From assembly GCA_025526995.1 (NCBI GenBank), contig JAHLKG010000021.1, positions 372,001-436,000 on the forward strand: a stretch of DNA of 64,000 bases, read 5' to 3'. The translations under genes were made by a program, and so were the position numbers. The notes beneath the pieces were generated by a model. The model ran no database searches, had not been told where the DNA came from, and saw nothing but the letters and a program-made list of their open reading frames with translations. The DNA comes from Powellomyces hirtus. Taxonomy: Eukaryota > Chytridiomycota > Chytridiomycetes > Spizellomycetales > Powellomycetaceae. Numbering within the stretch: position 1 is the first letter of the stretch; every line of letters starts with the position of its first letter. Below, piece after piece: positions 10,537 to 20,840 of this stretch.

Positions 10537-13500
10537 TCACGCCGCCGTCTCGTTAGCCAATCCGGCTTTCTCATACGACAATATATTCATAACTAGCAAA
10601 ACCAGAAAAAAAGAACCGTAAGTACGAAAGCTTAAAAGCAACTCCACAGCCCTGCCCGAAAAATTGCAACACATACCAACACCGCCAGCCACAGTCACCA
10701 TCCCGCTTCGCAGCAAGAACCTTCCCAGTTCTTTGCTGTTTCTAAACAGATCGATGCAAACGGGTCGGGCCGTTTTGATCTCGACCAAGGCTGTGACGTT
10801 ACGGGGCAGGGCGCGCGGGTTCTTCTTCACCACTTCGTTGGTCGTTCGGTTGAGGAGCGCTTGCAGCCTTGTGATGGTGGCTTGTTCCGTTAGGGACTGG
10901 TGGTGGAGAACGACCTGGTAACCAAGAGCGGTATGGATGAATGTCATTCGAAGGATGAGGGGTATGATTGATGGGACTTACCGGCACGCCGATCGTCAGG
11001 GGAATGTCAATGTCGAATGTAACGATTTGCGCTACAAAGTGGGTGGTGATGGGAATGGGAGACGATGGGTCGCAGAGAATGCTGCCGATACTACAGACAC
11101 GGCAAATCCTTGCGCGATTAGTGTCCAATACTCTTCCTAAAATGCGTTCGCAAGGCCGCGATCTTACTTTATATGCGTGATATCCACGCCCGATAAACTC
11201 ATCAGCACATTGTCACCCGCGACAGCCCACTTGACGCTCTCTTCCGCCACTTCAAGAGCTACGGAAGCAAAGAATGACATCCGTCAATAATCCTCGTTCG
11301 CACCGACATTCAACGAGGCACGAGCAGATGCTGACCTTTGACAACACCAGTCTCATTGATTGGCAACACCAACACGGACTCCCCCACCTGTACACTGCCG
11401 CCTTCAATCCGGCCGCTGACAGAGACCGCACCGCCGCCGCCGCCGGCCGCGATTCCGCCCTTGAAGTAGTCCGAAATGGACAAACGGAAGGGTTTGTCGA
11501 TCGGACGCGTTGGAGGATCGAATGCATCTACACAAATGAAGGGTAATGAGACTCTGCCCCGACAAGGGCACCAACATGTAGATCCCGGGTCAAACCTATT
11601 TGTGATACGAGCGTCGGCCCAGAATACCACGCGCTCAGTTTCTCACTCGACCGCTTGATGAGATTTTCGCCAGTGAACCCGCTGGTCGGGACAAACCACA
11701 ACTTCGACTTCTTGAACCCAACTTGGGCGAGGAATGTCGCTAGCTTCTCAGAAATCTCGTCAAAGCGGGCTTTGCTCCAGTCGACCTACATAAATGTTGC
11801 GTCGGGATCAGCTTGGGTCAACCGACCTCACTGTGAGACATCATTTCATACCACGTCGAGCTTGTTGACCGCAACAATCAGCTGATTGACCCCCAGACTT
11901 CTGATCAGCACAGCATGCTCTCGAGTTTGACCTCCAGAGTCGAATCCGGTCTCGAACTCGCCCACCGTGGCACCCACAACCAGGATGGCCACGTCGGCCT
12001 GCGACGCCCCGCTCATCATGTTTGGCACAAAATCACGATGTCCCGGGGCGTCCAGTAATGTAAACTTCCTATGCGGCGTCTCAAACTTGGTAATGGCCAC
12101 ATCTATCGTGACGCCTCTGCAATTTCCTGATGAGAAAATCCGTGTGATATACGCAAGTCCAGATATCGACAATCACCCACCGGCTTCTTTCCTCGTCAGT
12201 TTCGTCCAAGACCCAGGCATACGCAAAGCTCCCCTTCTTCATCTTCTCCGCGTCCCTCTCAAACTTCTTCATCGAGCGGTCAGACACCTCGCCCAGGAGG
12301 TATAGGAGGTGGCCCATGAGTGTACTCTTTCCGGCATCCACATGGCCTGATGAAATGATACATCAGAAATGCCCCTGTTTGCAAAACACGACTATGCACT
12401 GCATGCAGCTAATAACACTCACCAACAACAACGAGGTTCAGGGTCTCCTTCTCTGTATTTCGTTTCTTGTACTCGTCCGCAACATTGATGCGCTTCATTT
12501 TCGGGCTCCCTTTTCCCACGCTTGTCGCGCTGGCCGTCTTAGCCATAGCCGGGGGTGCAGGAAGAGATGACTTGACGCCAGGCGCAGATACTGTTCGTGC
12601 GATATTGGGTGACAAAGCCGCTGTTGTTGTTTTTGAGAGCGAGAATCCGAGAGCGCTCATGTCTTGTTGCATTTGGTCCATCGGCTCGGATGGGCGGTCT
12701 GCCGCTTTGGTCTTAGCCAGGGGTTGCACCTTCACCGCTGGCTTGAGGATAGTCTTTGTCGAATGAGATTTCGCTGAAAGAGACGCGGTCAGGTCAATGG
12801 CTCCATATCCATGTGACCAAGAATCGCTGAAAACTAACCTTGTGAAACCTGCTGCCGGGCCAAACCCACAACATCATCAGGACTCGGTGAATCAAACTTG
12901 AAGGGCTTCATATTCTCGTCGGCGGCGGCTAAGGAACCATGAGATGGTAGAATCGGGATGTTAGTGGTGGTTGGCTTGGGACTCTGCGGAGCGCATGCAA
13001 AAAACTCAGCAAAGGCCGAGGGTGGCGCGACGAGGGGTGGCGGGAGGCTTTCGGATTGTGGTGGAACATCTGGAAATAGGGAAAACGGTTGTGATGGGCA
13101 TCCGGTTTGACTGCTTGATGATTGTGTATCGGGGAAAGCTGAGGGTGCGTTCGATCGAGCAGTCCTTGCAGGGGTATGAGTTGGAAAAAAATGTGATTTT
13201 CCATGATTCCCAAGATGTCCCAAGCTGCCACCAAGCATTCCAGAAGATGCCGGCGCCGGGGAACCCAGAGAGATCTTGCTTTGCGATGAGTTGCCTAAAG
13301 CAGCGAGGGCGCTTTTGATGGCATCGCTTCCACTCATCAAACCGCTTGATTGACTGTTCGGTACATTGAGCCCGCCCGATTGACCCAGCGCAGCGGGTAA
13401 CATGGACGAATTGGAGAGTTCTGCCAAAGATAAGTTTCCGCTCGGCCATGCAATTCCTGATTTGCCATTGCCAGTAGATTGGCTGTTTAAAGATGTCTGG

Positions 13501-15349
13501 ATTCCTGCTACGGAAAGTCCGGCGAGGCCTGAAGGTGTGCCCGATATGCCCAGAGGCTGTCCCTCCAAGCTTGATGAAAGCCCTGCTAGTCCGGACAGTT
13601 GAGCACCTGTGCCGAGAGAGAGAGATGGAGAGCCCAAGGAAAGTCCACCCGACCCTGTGGACCCTAGCCCGCCTATTGACTGTCCTGAAAACAGCCCAGC
13701 TAACCCGGACGAGAATCGGGTACTGGCCGTCGATAAGCTGCCCGCAGAAAGACCCGCTAAGTCAGCGGACCGTCCAGCTATGCCTGATGACGGTCCTAAT
13801 GCCGATGATGAAAGTCCGCTCAGCGTCGATGACAGCCCTGGCACCGCTGACGCTGTTCCCAAGCCGCTCGAAGACAGTCCGCTCAAGCCCGAGGATTGTC
13901 CAGCTATCCCCTGAGATGCCCCCGACGCGTTCAATGAGAGTCCCGCTAATCCATTCGACAGTCCTGCAATCGATGAGCGTGTGGAAAGGTTCAGCACGCT
14001 TCCACCGAGTCCGGTCATGCTAGGACCAGAGGAAAGCGTCCCATCCACCCCGTTCCCTGAAAGGTTAAAGGCGGGCTCGGAAATGCTGGACAGTGATGAG
14101 AGAGGGGCTGCGCCTAGTGGAGAAGGTGAAAGAGTTGCAGATCTCTCAAAAGCGTTGCCCACGCCGCCGGCTGCCGGAATGGCATGCTTGAGTGGTTCAA
14201 GACCACCTGATACAGAACTAGGCAGTGTTGGCGGCGATGAAGCACCCCCCTCACCAACGCCAGCCGGAGAGTTACCAGAGGTGGCCGGTGGCAATGAATT
14301 TATTGTTGTGGGTGTGTCTAATGGGACAGGAGCTTTCTCAGGTTTTGCCGGCGATGGTGGCCGGAGAGCGGTATCAGAATTTCGGACTTTCACAACAGTC
14401 ATCCGACCATCCTGTGAACGTTTTCGCAAGGCGCGGCTTGGTGATGGGCTACTTTCATCATGGGTGGTAGCAGAAGTCGCCGGTTTTCGAGTCCCGATTG
14501 GTGATTGTGACATCCTCGGCGGCCTTTCAGGAACCACAATTGTCACAGGATACACTGTATTGAACTCCAATCCGTCGTCTTCGGCTTGAACGATGGTCAT
14601 CATCTTTCCTGATGGAGGACTTGGTACGCCTGGTATATCCCGGATAGGTCACCGGCTGATTTGTAATGTTTCGCAGTCCGCGCCACAAATTCTTGTGTTC
14701 TCTTTCATCCTTCGCCCCCGGCCAGAACTGCAGACATCACACAGCTAGCTCTCTCTGCCCCTTACCTTTTGCTTTGTTGCCGCCCAGTCCAGGCGGTGGT
14801 GTGAGACCTGGTGGCGGCGCGACTCGAAATCCCTGATCTGTTGGCCGTAGTATTGCTCAGAAACTGCCCCACGCAGTATGTCATCTCTCAAGCCTCGCTC
14901 TTACCAAGGACGAGGTTGGTTGCCCTCTGCACGTCGTTTCCCGCAGATTTCAACGCGTCTCCAATCTGCGCTCTCGTGAAGTCTGGTCCGACAACATCCA
15001 AGATCTCGTCTACCAAGTTCACTGCCGCTCGTTGCGTTTTTACAGCTGCCGCAGGTTCCTCGGGTGCCAGGTAAGAGTGGACCGTCTTGGCCTTCTCCCG
15101 AACATATGTGTAGTCGTCTGTCATGTGACCCACAATCAGCACAATGCTTCGCTTCCTCAACTGCTTGTGCTTGATGCTCTACGGGCATACCCTCGTTATA
15201 GTCGTCCTCCTCATAGTATTCGTCCTCCTCATAGTCATCGTCCAATTCGTCTGCATTTGTAGAGATCAGCGCTAAGGTTGAAAGGTTCCTCCGCAACGGC
15301 GTTCCTCACCGTCCAAGTCCAAATTTCTGACGTTTCTGTGTCTCGACAT
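10537..15349 (-). CDS. HBS1: Hbs1-like translational GTPase (Dom34/Pelota partner)
   Basis: Fourteen phase-consistent exons give 1277 aa: 15310-15349, 15191-15250, 14905-15117, 14766-14837, 12839-14629, 12423-12773, 12181-12346, 11852-12116, 11596-11785, 11336-11527, 11168-11258, 10982-11090, 10677-10914, 10537-10592. The N-terminus [11 protein letters not shown] followed by an acidic stretch is the Hbs1 signature. A small helical domain follows. The G domain shows [17 protein letters not shown] and NKLD, then the two EF-Tu-like beta domains ([20 protein letters not shown]). Hbs1 with Dom34 splits stalled ribosomes in no-go and non-stop decay. The oddity is exon 5: 597 codons, largely Leu-Ala-Gly-Leu-Ser-Ser repeats, flanked by phase-1 introns. 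Without it the protein would be 680 aa, the normal family size. Confidence 0.92.
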
Positions 15350-15928
15350 ATCTGCTATCTACGTTGAGACTATACTATAGCCTTGTGTCTCCTATGTAAT
15401 GGCTTTGCATGAGCAACGGATAGCATGAAATTCGAGGCGGGAAGGTGGTAAAGTGAATGCGAAGCTTGGTATGTCACGTGCTCAAGCTGGCGGCATTGAC
15501 GTACAAGAAAGTCAGCACAGCGCAAGAAGTATCACAAGCAAGGGCGAACAAAATCACTGATATCAAAAGCAGCGTATCTGCGAATGCTCATCGAATCTAC
15601 TCATGTTGATGCATTCTCTGGGGTCAGTGTGCATCCGCGGATAACTTCACTGATGGCAGGCCTGACTCGGAGCCGCATATCAAAACGGCCAATGCGGCTG
15701 ATGTCTCCCAATGGATGCAATATGGTCGATCTGGATGCGTGGAACAGTAAAATGAAATCATGTCTTGGCGGTCTTATTGCACCCACTCGCCGTCCCTCGT
15801 CTTCCATAGTATCTGGTCGACCGCTCAGCTCACGAAGAACGAATAGAACCCAGGGGAATTCAAATGGACAAGATCATGTATGTATCTACAAATATCCACA
15901 TCGCATCCAAACCCAAGGCATCGTCGCT
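15350..15928. other. Intergenic, HBS1 5' side
   Basis: Contains the HBS1 promoter (minus strand) and the 3' UTR side of the first secreted-protein gene. Small open frames at 15584-15949 (+) and 15601-15807 (-) show no family resemblance or protein-like composition. Confidence 0.5.
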
Positions 15929-16342
15929 TCACCCCAAAAGCAAATATGATCCCGACGCTACAAGTGTCAGCCACGGGATGGCCCTACTCGCAGCAAGCCT
16001 TCTCGCTCCACTCTCCGGCAAATCAGGGTCAGATGCATCAGGAACCGTAGCATCGCACCTCGCAAATTTCTTGCCAGAGGCACAAAACCCAATGGGAACG
16101 TTTGTGTTTTGGCAAGACGCACATGCAGAGTCGCTGCAGGATTTGAGCGTGACCGTAGTATTGGTGCACAGCCAGAGGTAGTATTTGGACCCTGTTCCAA
16201 AACAGAAGTTTGTAGGCAGTGTCGTGGTTTCGATGATAGGTCCCGCACACGTGTTGTCGCCGTCGTTGTATTCTTGGGTGACGAGAGTGCTGGCGATCGC
16301 AGACGTTGCGCAGAGTAGCGCGGAAGCAGCAGGCAGGCGCAT
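15929..16342 (-). CDS. Small secreted eight-cysteine protein, possibly GPI-anchored (copy 1)
   Basis: A single-exon gene of 137 aa. Residues 1-18 (MRLPAASALLCATSAIAS) are a typical signal peptide. The mature part holds eight cysteines, starting with C-x14-C and ending with a CxxC pair inside CSDSACASC. The C-terminus is hydrophobic (IPWLTLVASGSYLLLG), which could be a GPI-attachment signal. Several Asn-Thr-Thr N-glycosylation sites are present. It is a tandem paralogue of the next gene, with the same cysteine order. I do not recognise a named family; a cell-wall, zoospore-surface or effector-like role is conceivable but unproven. Confidence 0.75.
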   Translation of the reverse strand: MRLPAASALLCATSAIASTLVTQEYNDGDNTCAGPIIETTTLPTNFCFGTGSKYYLWLCTNTTVTLKSCSDSACASCQNTNVPIGFCASGKKFARCDATVPDASDPDLPESGARRLAASRAIPWLTLVASGSYLLLG

Positions 16343-16916
16343 GAGGGTGACAACAGACTGAGAATACAGATGGCCAGTGGTGCAAAGATCGGAAAATGAG
16401 CGCTTATGCCACCAGCAGCGCGTCAGGGAATTTGATGGTATGTTCGATTAACGCCCGGCATGGGCCTTGTTGCCCATGTCATAGCGAGTTCAGATGCATT
16501 TTGTCACACCACACACTATGCCCATTACATATGCTGAAGGAATTTGGGGTACCGCGATCACATAGAGATCAGCATTTGCGCAAGTAGCATCGCAATGCCC
16601 TCAGTGATAGTGTCCATCGATGTCACCCCAATCTCCGCAGCGTGCCATGCGGCAATCAGCGCTTCTTTCTAATTGTGATCCCGACAATCTCAGATCTTTG
16701 CCACTTTTCATATTAGAGATCTCGAAATCTTTGTCCCGTCCGAGGTGCAACAGATGTTAAAAGTTTAAAATAGTATGTATTACTGGAGGAATGTCTGCGT
16801 TCATCTTCAGGAAGGACTACCCCCGCGAAATGGCCGCCCAAGAGGCATCCGTAAGGTCTCCCCGTAGAACCATGAGGGGCAGCCATCGGGAGCAGGTATT
16901 GCTCCCAATACATCAT
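16343..16916. other. Intergenic between tandem secreted-protein genes
   Basis: Separates the two same-strand paralogues. It should hold the promoter of copy 1. No repeat or RNA gene recognised. Confidence 0.5.
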
Positions 16917-17318
16917 CTACATCGTCAGGAAGTACGTTCCGGTAGCCAAGACGACACCCCACGCCACTCCACTCATCGCCCTGATTCTCTCCGCAGCGCT
17001 GACAGGCAAATCGTTACAATTCTCAAACTTGACGTTGAGGCCAGCGATGCAAGTATTCAGTGGGACAGAGACTTTCGTCTCGCATGTTGTGCAGGTGGAT
17101 TCGCATTTCGAGCTCATCTGGAGCGCGTTGGCCGTTGTGTTGCAGGTGAAGATGCCATAGTCGCCTGTTTTCGTCAACAGGCATGTGTTTGTGGCCGCTT
17201 GCTGGGATTCAATGGCGGTTCCGTTACAGGCTGAATTGTCAAATGCCGAGGAGGTGATGGCGCCCATGACAGAAGCCGCGGCGGAGAGCACGCAGAGGGA
17301 GATGGGGAAGAGGCGCAT
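16917..17318 (-). CDS. Small secreted eight-cysteine protein, possibly GPI-anchored (copy 2)
   Basis: 133 aa from the Met at 17318 (MRLFPISLCVLSAAASVMG), chosen because it begins a clean signal peptide. The open frame extends upstream only through an 18-bp minisatellite and would destroy the signal peptide. The mature part has eight cysteines in the same order as copy 1, with identical C-x14-C at the start and CxxC in the middle (CESTCTTC). The last ~20 residues are hydrophobic (GVVLATGTYFLTM). Pairwise identity to copy 1 is low outside the cysteines, so the duplication is old or diverging quickly. Function unknown. Confidence 0.75.
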   Translation of the reverse strand: MRLFPISLCVLSAAASVMGAITSSAFDNSACNGTAIESQQAATNTCLLTKTGDYGIFTCNTTANALQMSSKCESTCTTCETKVSVPLNTCIAGLNVKFENCNDLPVSAAERIRAMSGVAWGVVLATGTYFLTM

Positions 17319-17359
17319 CTTGTGGCGGTGGAGATGTAATGGTTTGTGTGTTGGGCGTT

Positions 17360-17455
17360 GGAGAACGGATGCGGGTTGGAAAACGGATGCGGGTTGGAAA
17401 ACCGATGCGGGTTGGAAAACCGATGCGGGTTGGAGAACGGATGCGGGTTGGAAAG
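17360..17455. repeat. 18-bp minisatellite upstream of secreted protein copy 2
   Basis: About five copies of GGATGCGGGTTGGAAAAC with single-base changes. It lies directly 5' of the copy 2 start codon, in the promoter or 5' UTR. Because the unit is divisible by three it stays open and would encode repeats of QPASVF if translated. Confidence 0.9.
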
Positions 17456-17813
17456 GGGAGTCCTGTCTCTCAAGCTGCATTTTATAACGCTATAGCGCGA
17501 ATGGGCACGAGATGATCATTGTTCGCTGACAACGCGCCCGTGAATGCCTGCCTCTGTCAGACGCCTGACGTAGTCTGTGAACACAAAGACCTCCAACGCC
17601 ACTTGAATGTCTGATTGTAAGACTTCCCACCTTTGAACTAACTCCACAAAAGCCAGTGTCGTCAATAGGCGTGGGGATCCGGCTGTGCCATATTCCTGGG
17701 CTTTGGCTCGCCGCGTTCCCTCGTCTGACGTTGAGCGGAGTTCTGCTTACGCAGTGTGTCGCGTAGAAACATGCAGAAAGGATCTGTACTGATCATTGGT
17801 GACAATCCAACAT

Positions 17814-17886
17814 GGGGAATTAGCTCAAATGGTAGAGCGCCCGCTTTGCATGCGGGAGGCAGTGGGATCAATGCCCACATTCTCCA
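17814..17886 (+). tRNA. tRNA-Ala (anticodon TGC)
   Basis: A 73-base cloverleaf. Acceptor 17814-17820 pairs with 17879-17885. The anticodon stem CCCGC/GCGGG encloses loop TTTGCAT with anticodon TGC. The T-arm is GTGGG-ATCAATG-CCCAC. A TTTTT run at 17897-17901 is the probable Pol III terminator. The D-arm reads AGCTCAAATGGTAGAGC, a normal box A. Confidence 0.95.
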
Positions 17887-18046
17887 CATTAAAAAATTTT
17901 TGTCTTTGTTTTGCAAGAGAGTAGGTTACACAGCTTACGTTTCGCGTCGAGATCGACGATTGAGTTTAGGCTTCCTTTTGGATTTCGCACCCTCCTGTTG
18001 TCTTCCATCTCTAAGACCTCCGTCTGGTAAAACAAAAACCACCAAT

Positions 18047-19083
18047 ATGCACGACGAACCACTGCCCGTGACTGCTTGGTCGCAGCTCTGGTCCCCCAAG
18101 GACTTTACTTGGGTCTATGGCGTCACGCCCTTCACCAGTCGCAACGTGAGTCCAGCGCCCATCGCAAATTGAGGTTTCACGAGGGGTGGTAAGCCCTGCT
18201 AATGGTTTTGTGTTTTTGATAGACGATTATAACGGCATGGGCTCTGTATTTCTCAACCATTCTCATCCTGAAGGTAGTATCTAGGGAAACCCCACTTTGC
18301 CGTCGGTATGCGAGGGGTTGTAGGGCTGACCGGAAGGACTTTTTTAGCGATACATGCGGGACCGCGCCGCCTTTACCCTCCGCAAAGCGACCGCGCTCCA
18401 CAACCTCTTCCTGTGCCTCACTTCCTTTTTCATCTTTGCCGGGGTGATCCGCTACACGCACGCTCGAGCTCAAACCCGGGGCATCGACGAAGTCTTCTGC
18501 ACGACCGACACGACGTCCCTCTCTGGGCCATTGACGTGGTTCCTGTACATCTACTACCTGAGCAAATTCTACGAACTGCTGGACACGGTGATTTTGGTGT
18601 TGAAGAAGAAACCGGTGATTTTCTTGCACTGGTATCACCATGCGATTGTGATTGTCATGGTGTGGAGCTGGTTGCAATATGGCATTGTGTTTTCGGTGTT
18701 GGGGACGATTGCGAATGCGGGCGTGCATGTGTTTATGTATTATTATTATTTCCGCACGTCGTTGGGTGGGAAAGTCTGGTTCAAGGTATGCTTATCGTCT
18801 CGCTTCAGCCAACTATGCAATATTTGCTGACACTTCCCACTAATGCGATTTCCCACAGCGCTACCTTACCGGCTTGCAGATTGTGCAGTTCTCTGCATCC
18901 TTTATCCTTAGCATTCCATACGTTTACTACCACCTCACCAAAGGATGTGGCGGCGGACCGGCCTTCATCTTCTCCATGGCCGTCAATGCCAGCTTCCTGG
19001 TGCTCTTTATCAACTTTTACAAGGGAGCTTATGGAAAGAGTAAGACGCCTGCCGTTGGCCCAGCAAAGAAGAAGGCATCATAG
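18047..19083 (+). CDS. ELO-family very-long-chain fatty acid elongase (3-ketoacyl-CoA synthase)
   Basis: Four exons (18047-18145, 18223-18273, 18348-18785, 18859-19083) give 270 aa. ELO proteins condense malonyl-CoA with acyl-CoA in the ER membrane. Visible signatures in order are KFYELLDTV, the catalytic histidine box HWYHH (about residue 143), NAGVHVFMYYYY, and a C-terminal lysine-rich tail (KKKAS) suited to ER retention. There are several hydrophobic segments consistent with a multi-pass protein. The length and HWYHH box suit a PUFA or ELOVL1/4/7-like elongase better than the longer yeast Elo1-3 type, but substrate length cannot be read from sequence. Confidence 0.92.
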
Positions 19084-19360
19084 AGATTGGTGTGCGACGA
19101 CCCCTGCTTTCGGTTGTTGTCGCATAGATAAACGAGCACAGTATATATACCCTGGTTGTGATGTCGCCTAGATAAACGAGCACAGTTACTATACAAGAGG
19201 GATGATTGTGATAGATATTTTGCGGGTAGACAGCCTTGCGTCGCTGTAACGCAATGTATTTACAATAGGCCTCAAAAGTATGTACAAGAAAAATTTTACG
19301 GCAGTAACAGCGTCAGCTTTCGGCAATAGGCAAGAGAGAGGGAGAGAGAGGTTGACTGTA

Positions 19361-20227
19361 CTACCGAATGGAGTTGATCTTTCGAGTGGTGTTCCTCAGG
19401 TACTCGTTGGTGGAATCACTGCGGCCCGAGATGGTCCTGATCTGCGAGCTCTGTTGGTCCAGGGCCGAGTTCATGGACTGACTCATCATCTTCAGGCGGC
19501 TCAGACCCGCCGATATCTGATCAATGTTGGAATCGATTTCCTCTTCGGTCGCATCCCGGTTGATGTTGGCCGGGGTGGAATAGCTGCGTTGGACCGGAGC
19601 AGTGCGACCGTATTGGCGGTCGTTCCATTGGGAAGGCGAGTATCCGGTGTTGGTGCTGGGGGATGGGATGTTATCGGTGTTGTCCTCGGCCGCCGCATTG
19701 GCGGTAGCGTCTGCAAGCACACGGTCTTCCCGTCGTTTAGCCTTTTTGGCGCCAAAGGACGGGAGGAAGAAAAACTTGTTGAGTGATTTGAGGTGGTCAG
19801 TTTTCGCATCGGCGACTTTCGCGTGTTGACCGGCACTTTCGAGGCGAGAATTGATCTTGTTTAGTTGTTCGCCCTGGGCGTTCATGCGGCCGAGATTGGT
19901 CATGGCGAGGTCGTCGGCTTCGTTGAGGCGAGCGAGGGCACGGCGGGAACTCATCAGCGAGTCGTTTTGCACTTTGGTGGTTTTGCGGTCGAGCCAGCCT
20001 TCGTCGTCGTACTGATCGGGTTCTTCGTCGACGGTTTCCCAGGATCTGTAGCCGGTGCTGCTGTGGTTGTGCTCGGCGGCTTGTGCGGCGGCGGCGGCCC
20101 ATCGGTTGCCTGATGGTTCGTCTCTCCGCCCATAGTCACCACCGCCGCCGTTGCTGTTGTAGTTGCTGCTGCGACTCTGGCTGCTCATCCGGTTTTCGTA
20201 CCGATTGTTGTCGTTGTAGCGAGACAT
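19361..20227 (-). CDS. SEC9: Qbc-SNARE of the Sec9/SNAP-25 family
   Basis: A single exon of 288 aa. After a disordered, Asn/Gly-rich N-terminus there are two SNARE helices, about residues 88-150 (LNEADDLAMTNLGRMNAQGEQL) and 225-288 (IDQISAGLSRLKMMSQSMNSAL). Both carry the central glutamine. No transmembrane segment and no palmitoylation cysteine cluster, as in yeast Sec9. The protein would pair with a syntaxin and a synaptobrevin to fuse secretory vesicles with the plasma membrane. The symbol is by family; it could equally be named SNAP-25-like. Confidence 0.85.
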   Translation of the reverse strand: MSRYNDNNRYENRMSSQSRSSNYNSNGGGGDYGRRDEPSGNRWAAAAAQAAEHNHSSTGYRSWETVDEEPDQYDDEGWLDRKTTKVQNDSLMSSRRALARLNEADDLAMTNLGRMNAQGEQLNKINSRLESAGQHAKVADAKTDHLKSLNKFFFLPSFGAKKAKRREDRVLADATANAAAEDNTDNIPSPSTNTGYSPSQWNDRQYGRTAPVQRSYSTPANINRDATEEEIDSNIDQISAGLSRLKMMSQSMNSALDQQSSQIRTISGRSDSTNEYLRNTTRKINSIR

Positions 20228-20840
20228 TTATGTATTTGCTCTTCGAGGTAGAGGAACTTGTTAGGTTTATGTGGTGGAAAATCTTGGGTTTAGCGGATGT
20301 GAACCCTCCAAGCATATATGTGAACACTCTATTATTGTTGATGTTCCACCATTTGAAAAAGGGCCAGATCCTGAATCGGCACAAACTTGGAGGGTTAAAT
20401 GAAATAATATATCGCTCACGTAAGCTCCGACAGGAACACACACCCCCACATATGTGTTTGAACAGTTTCATGAGCATGTGGCCGCAATGATGATCAGTCC
20501 ATCAATTAATTTCATGGGGGAAAATGGTGTGTCACATACATGTATAGAAAGGGGTGTGATGAAACCAAGTGGAAGATGGAGGGCTTTCGGGACGCGTCGC
20601 CGTCCGTCTCACTTACATCAGCAAGGGAGAGAGACTGACACGTGATTGTATCGATAGGATGAGTCAGACAGCCTCCGGAGCGTGTGTGAGTGGCTGTGTC
20701 ACCCTGATCTTCACACTTCGCCATCTTCCGCCCGGCGGTTCTCAGCACACTTTTCCCAGCTGGGCTGGTTTATAACACCTGGGTCGCCAAGTGGTCCAGG
20801 CCGAAAGTCCACCTTCCGCCAACGCCTTTCCCCACCAACA
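20228..20840. other. Divergent promoter region (SNARE / NAMPT)
   Basis: Lies between two divergent start codons. A TATAAC element at 20771-20776 sits 65-70 bases before the NAMPT ATG and may be its TATA box. Nothing else recognised. Confidence 0.45.

Noticed and set aside
13493..14589. Long plus-strand frames across HBS1 exon 5
   Set aside because: They are mirror frames of the repetitive minus-strand coding exon; the exon joins in phase to conserved HBS1 exons.
17341..17460. Possible CRISPR-like array
   Set aside because: Contiguous 18-bp units without spacers in a eukaryotic genome; it is a minisatellite.
17336..17480. N-terminal extension of secreted protein copy 2 (QPASVF repeats)
   Set aside because: Produced by the 18-bp minisatellite; starting there would bury the signal peptide.
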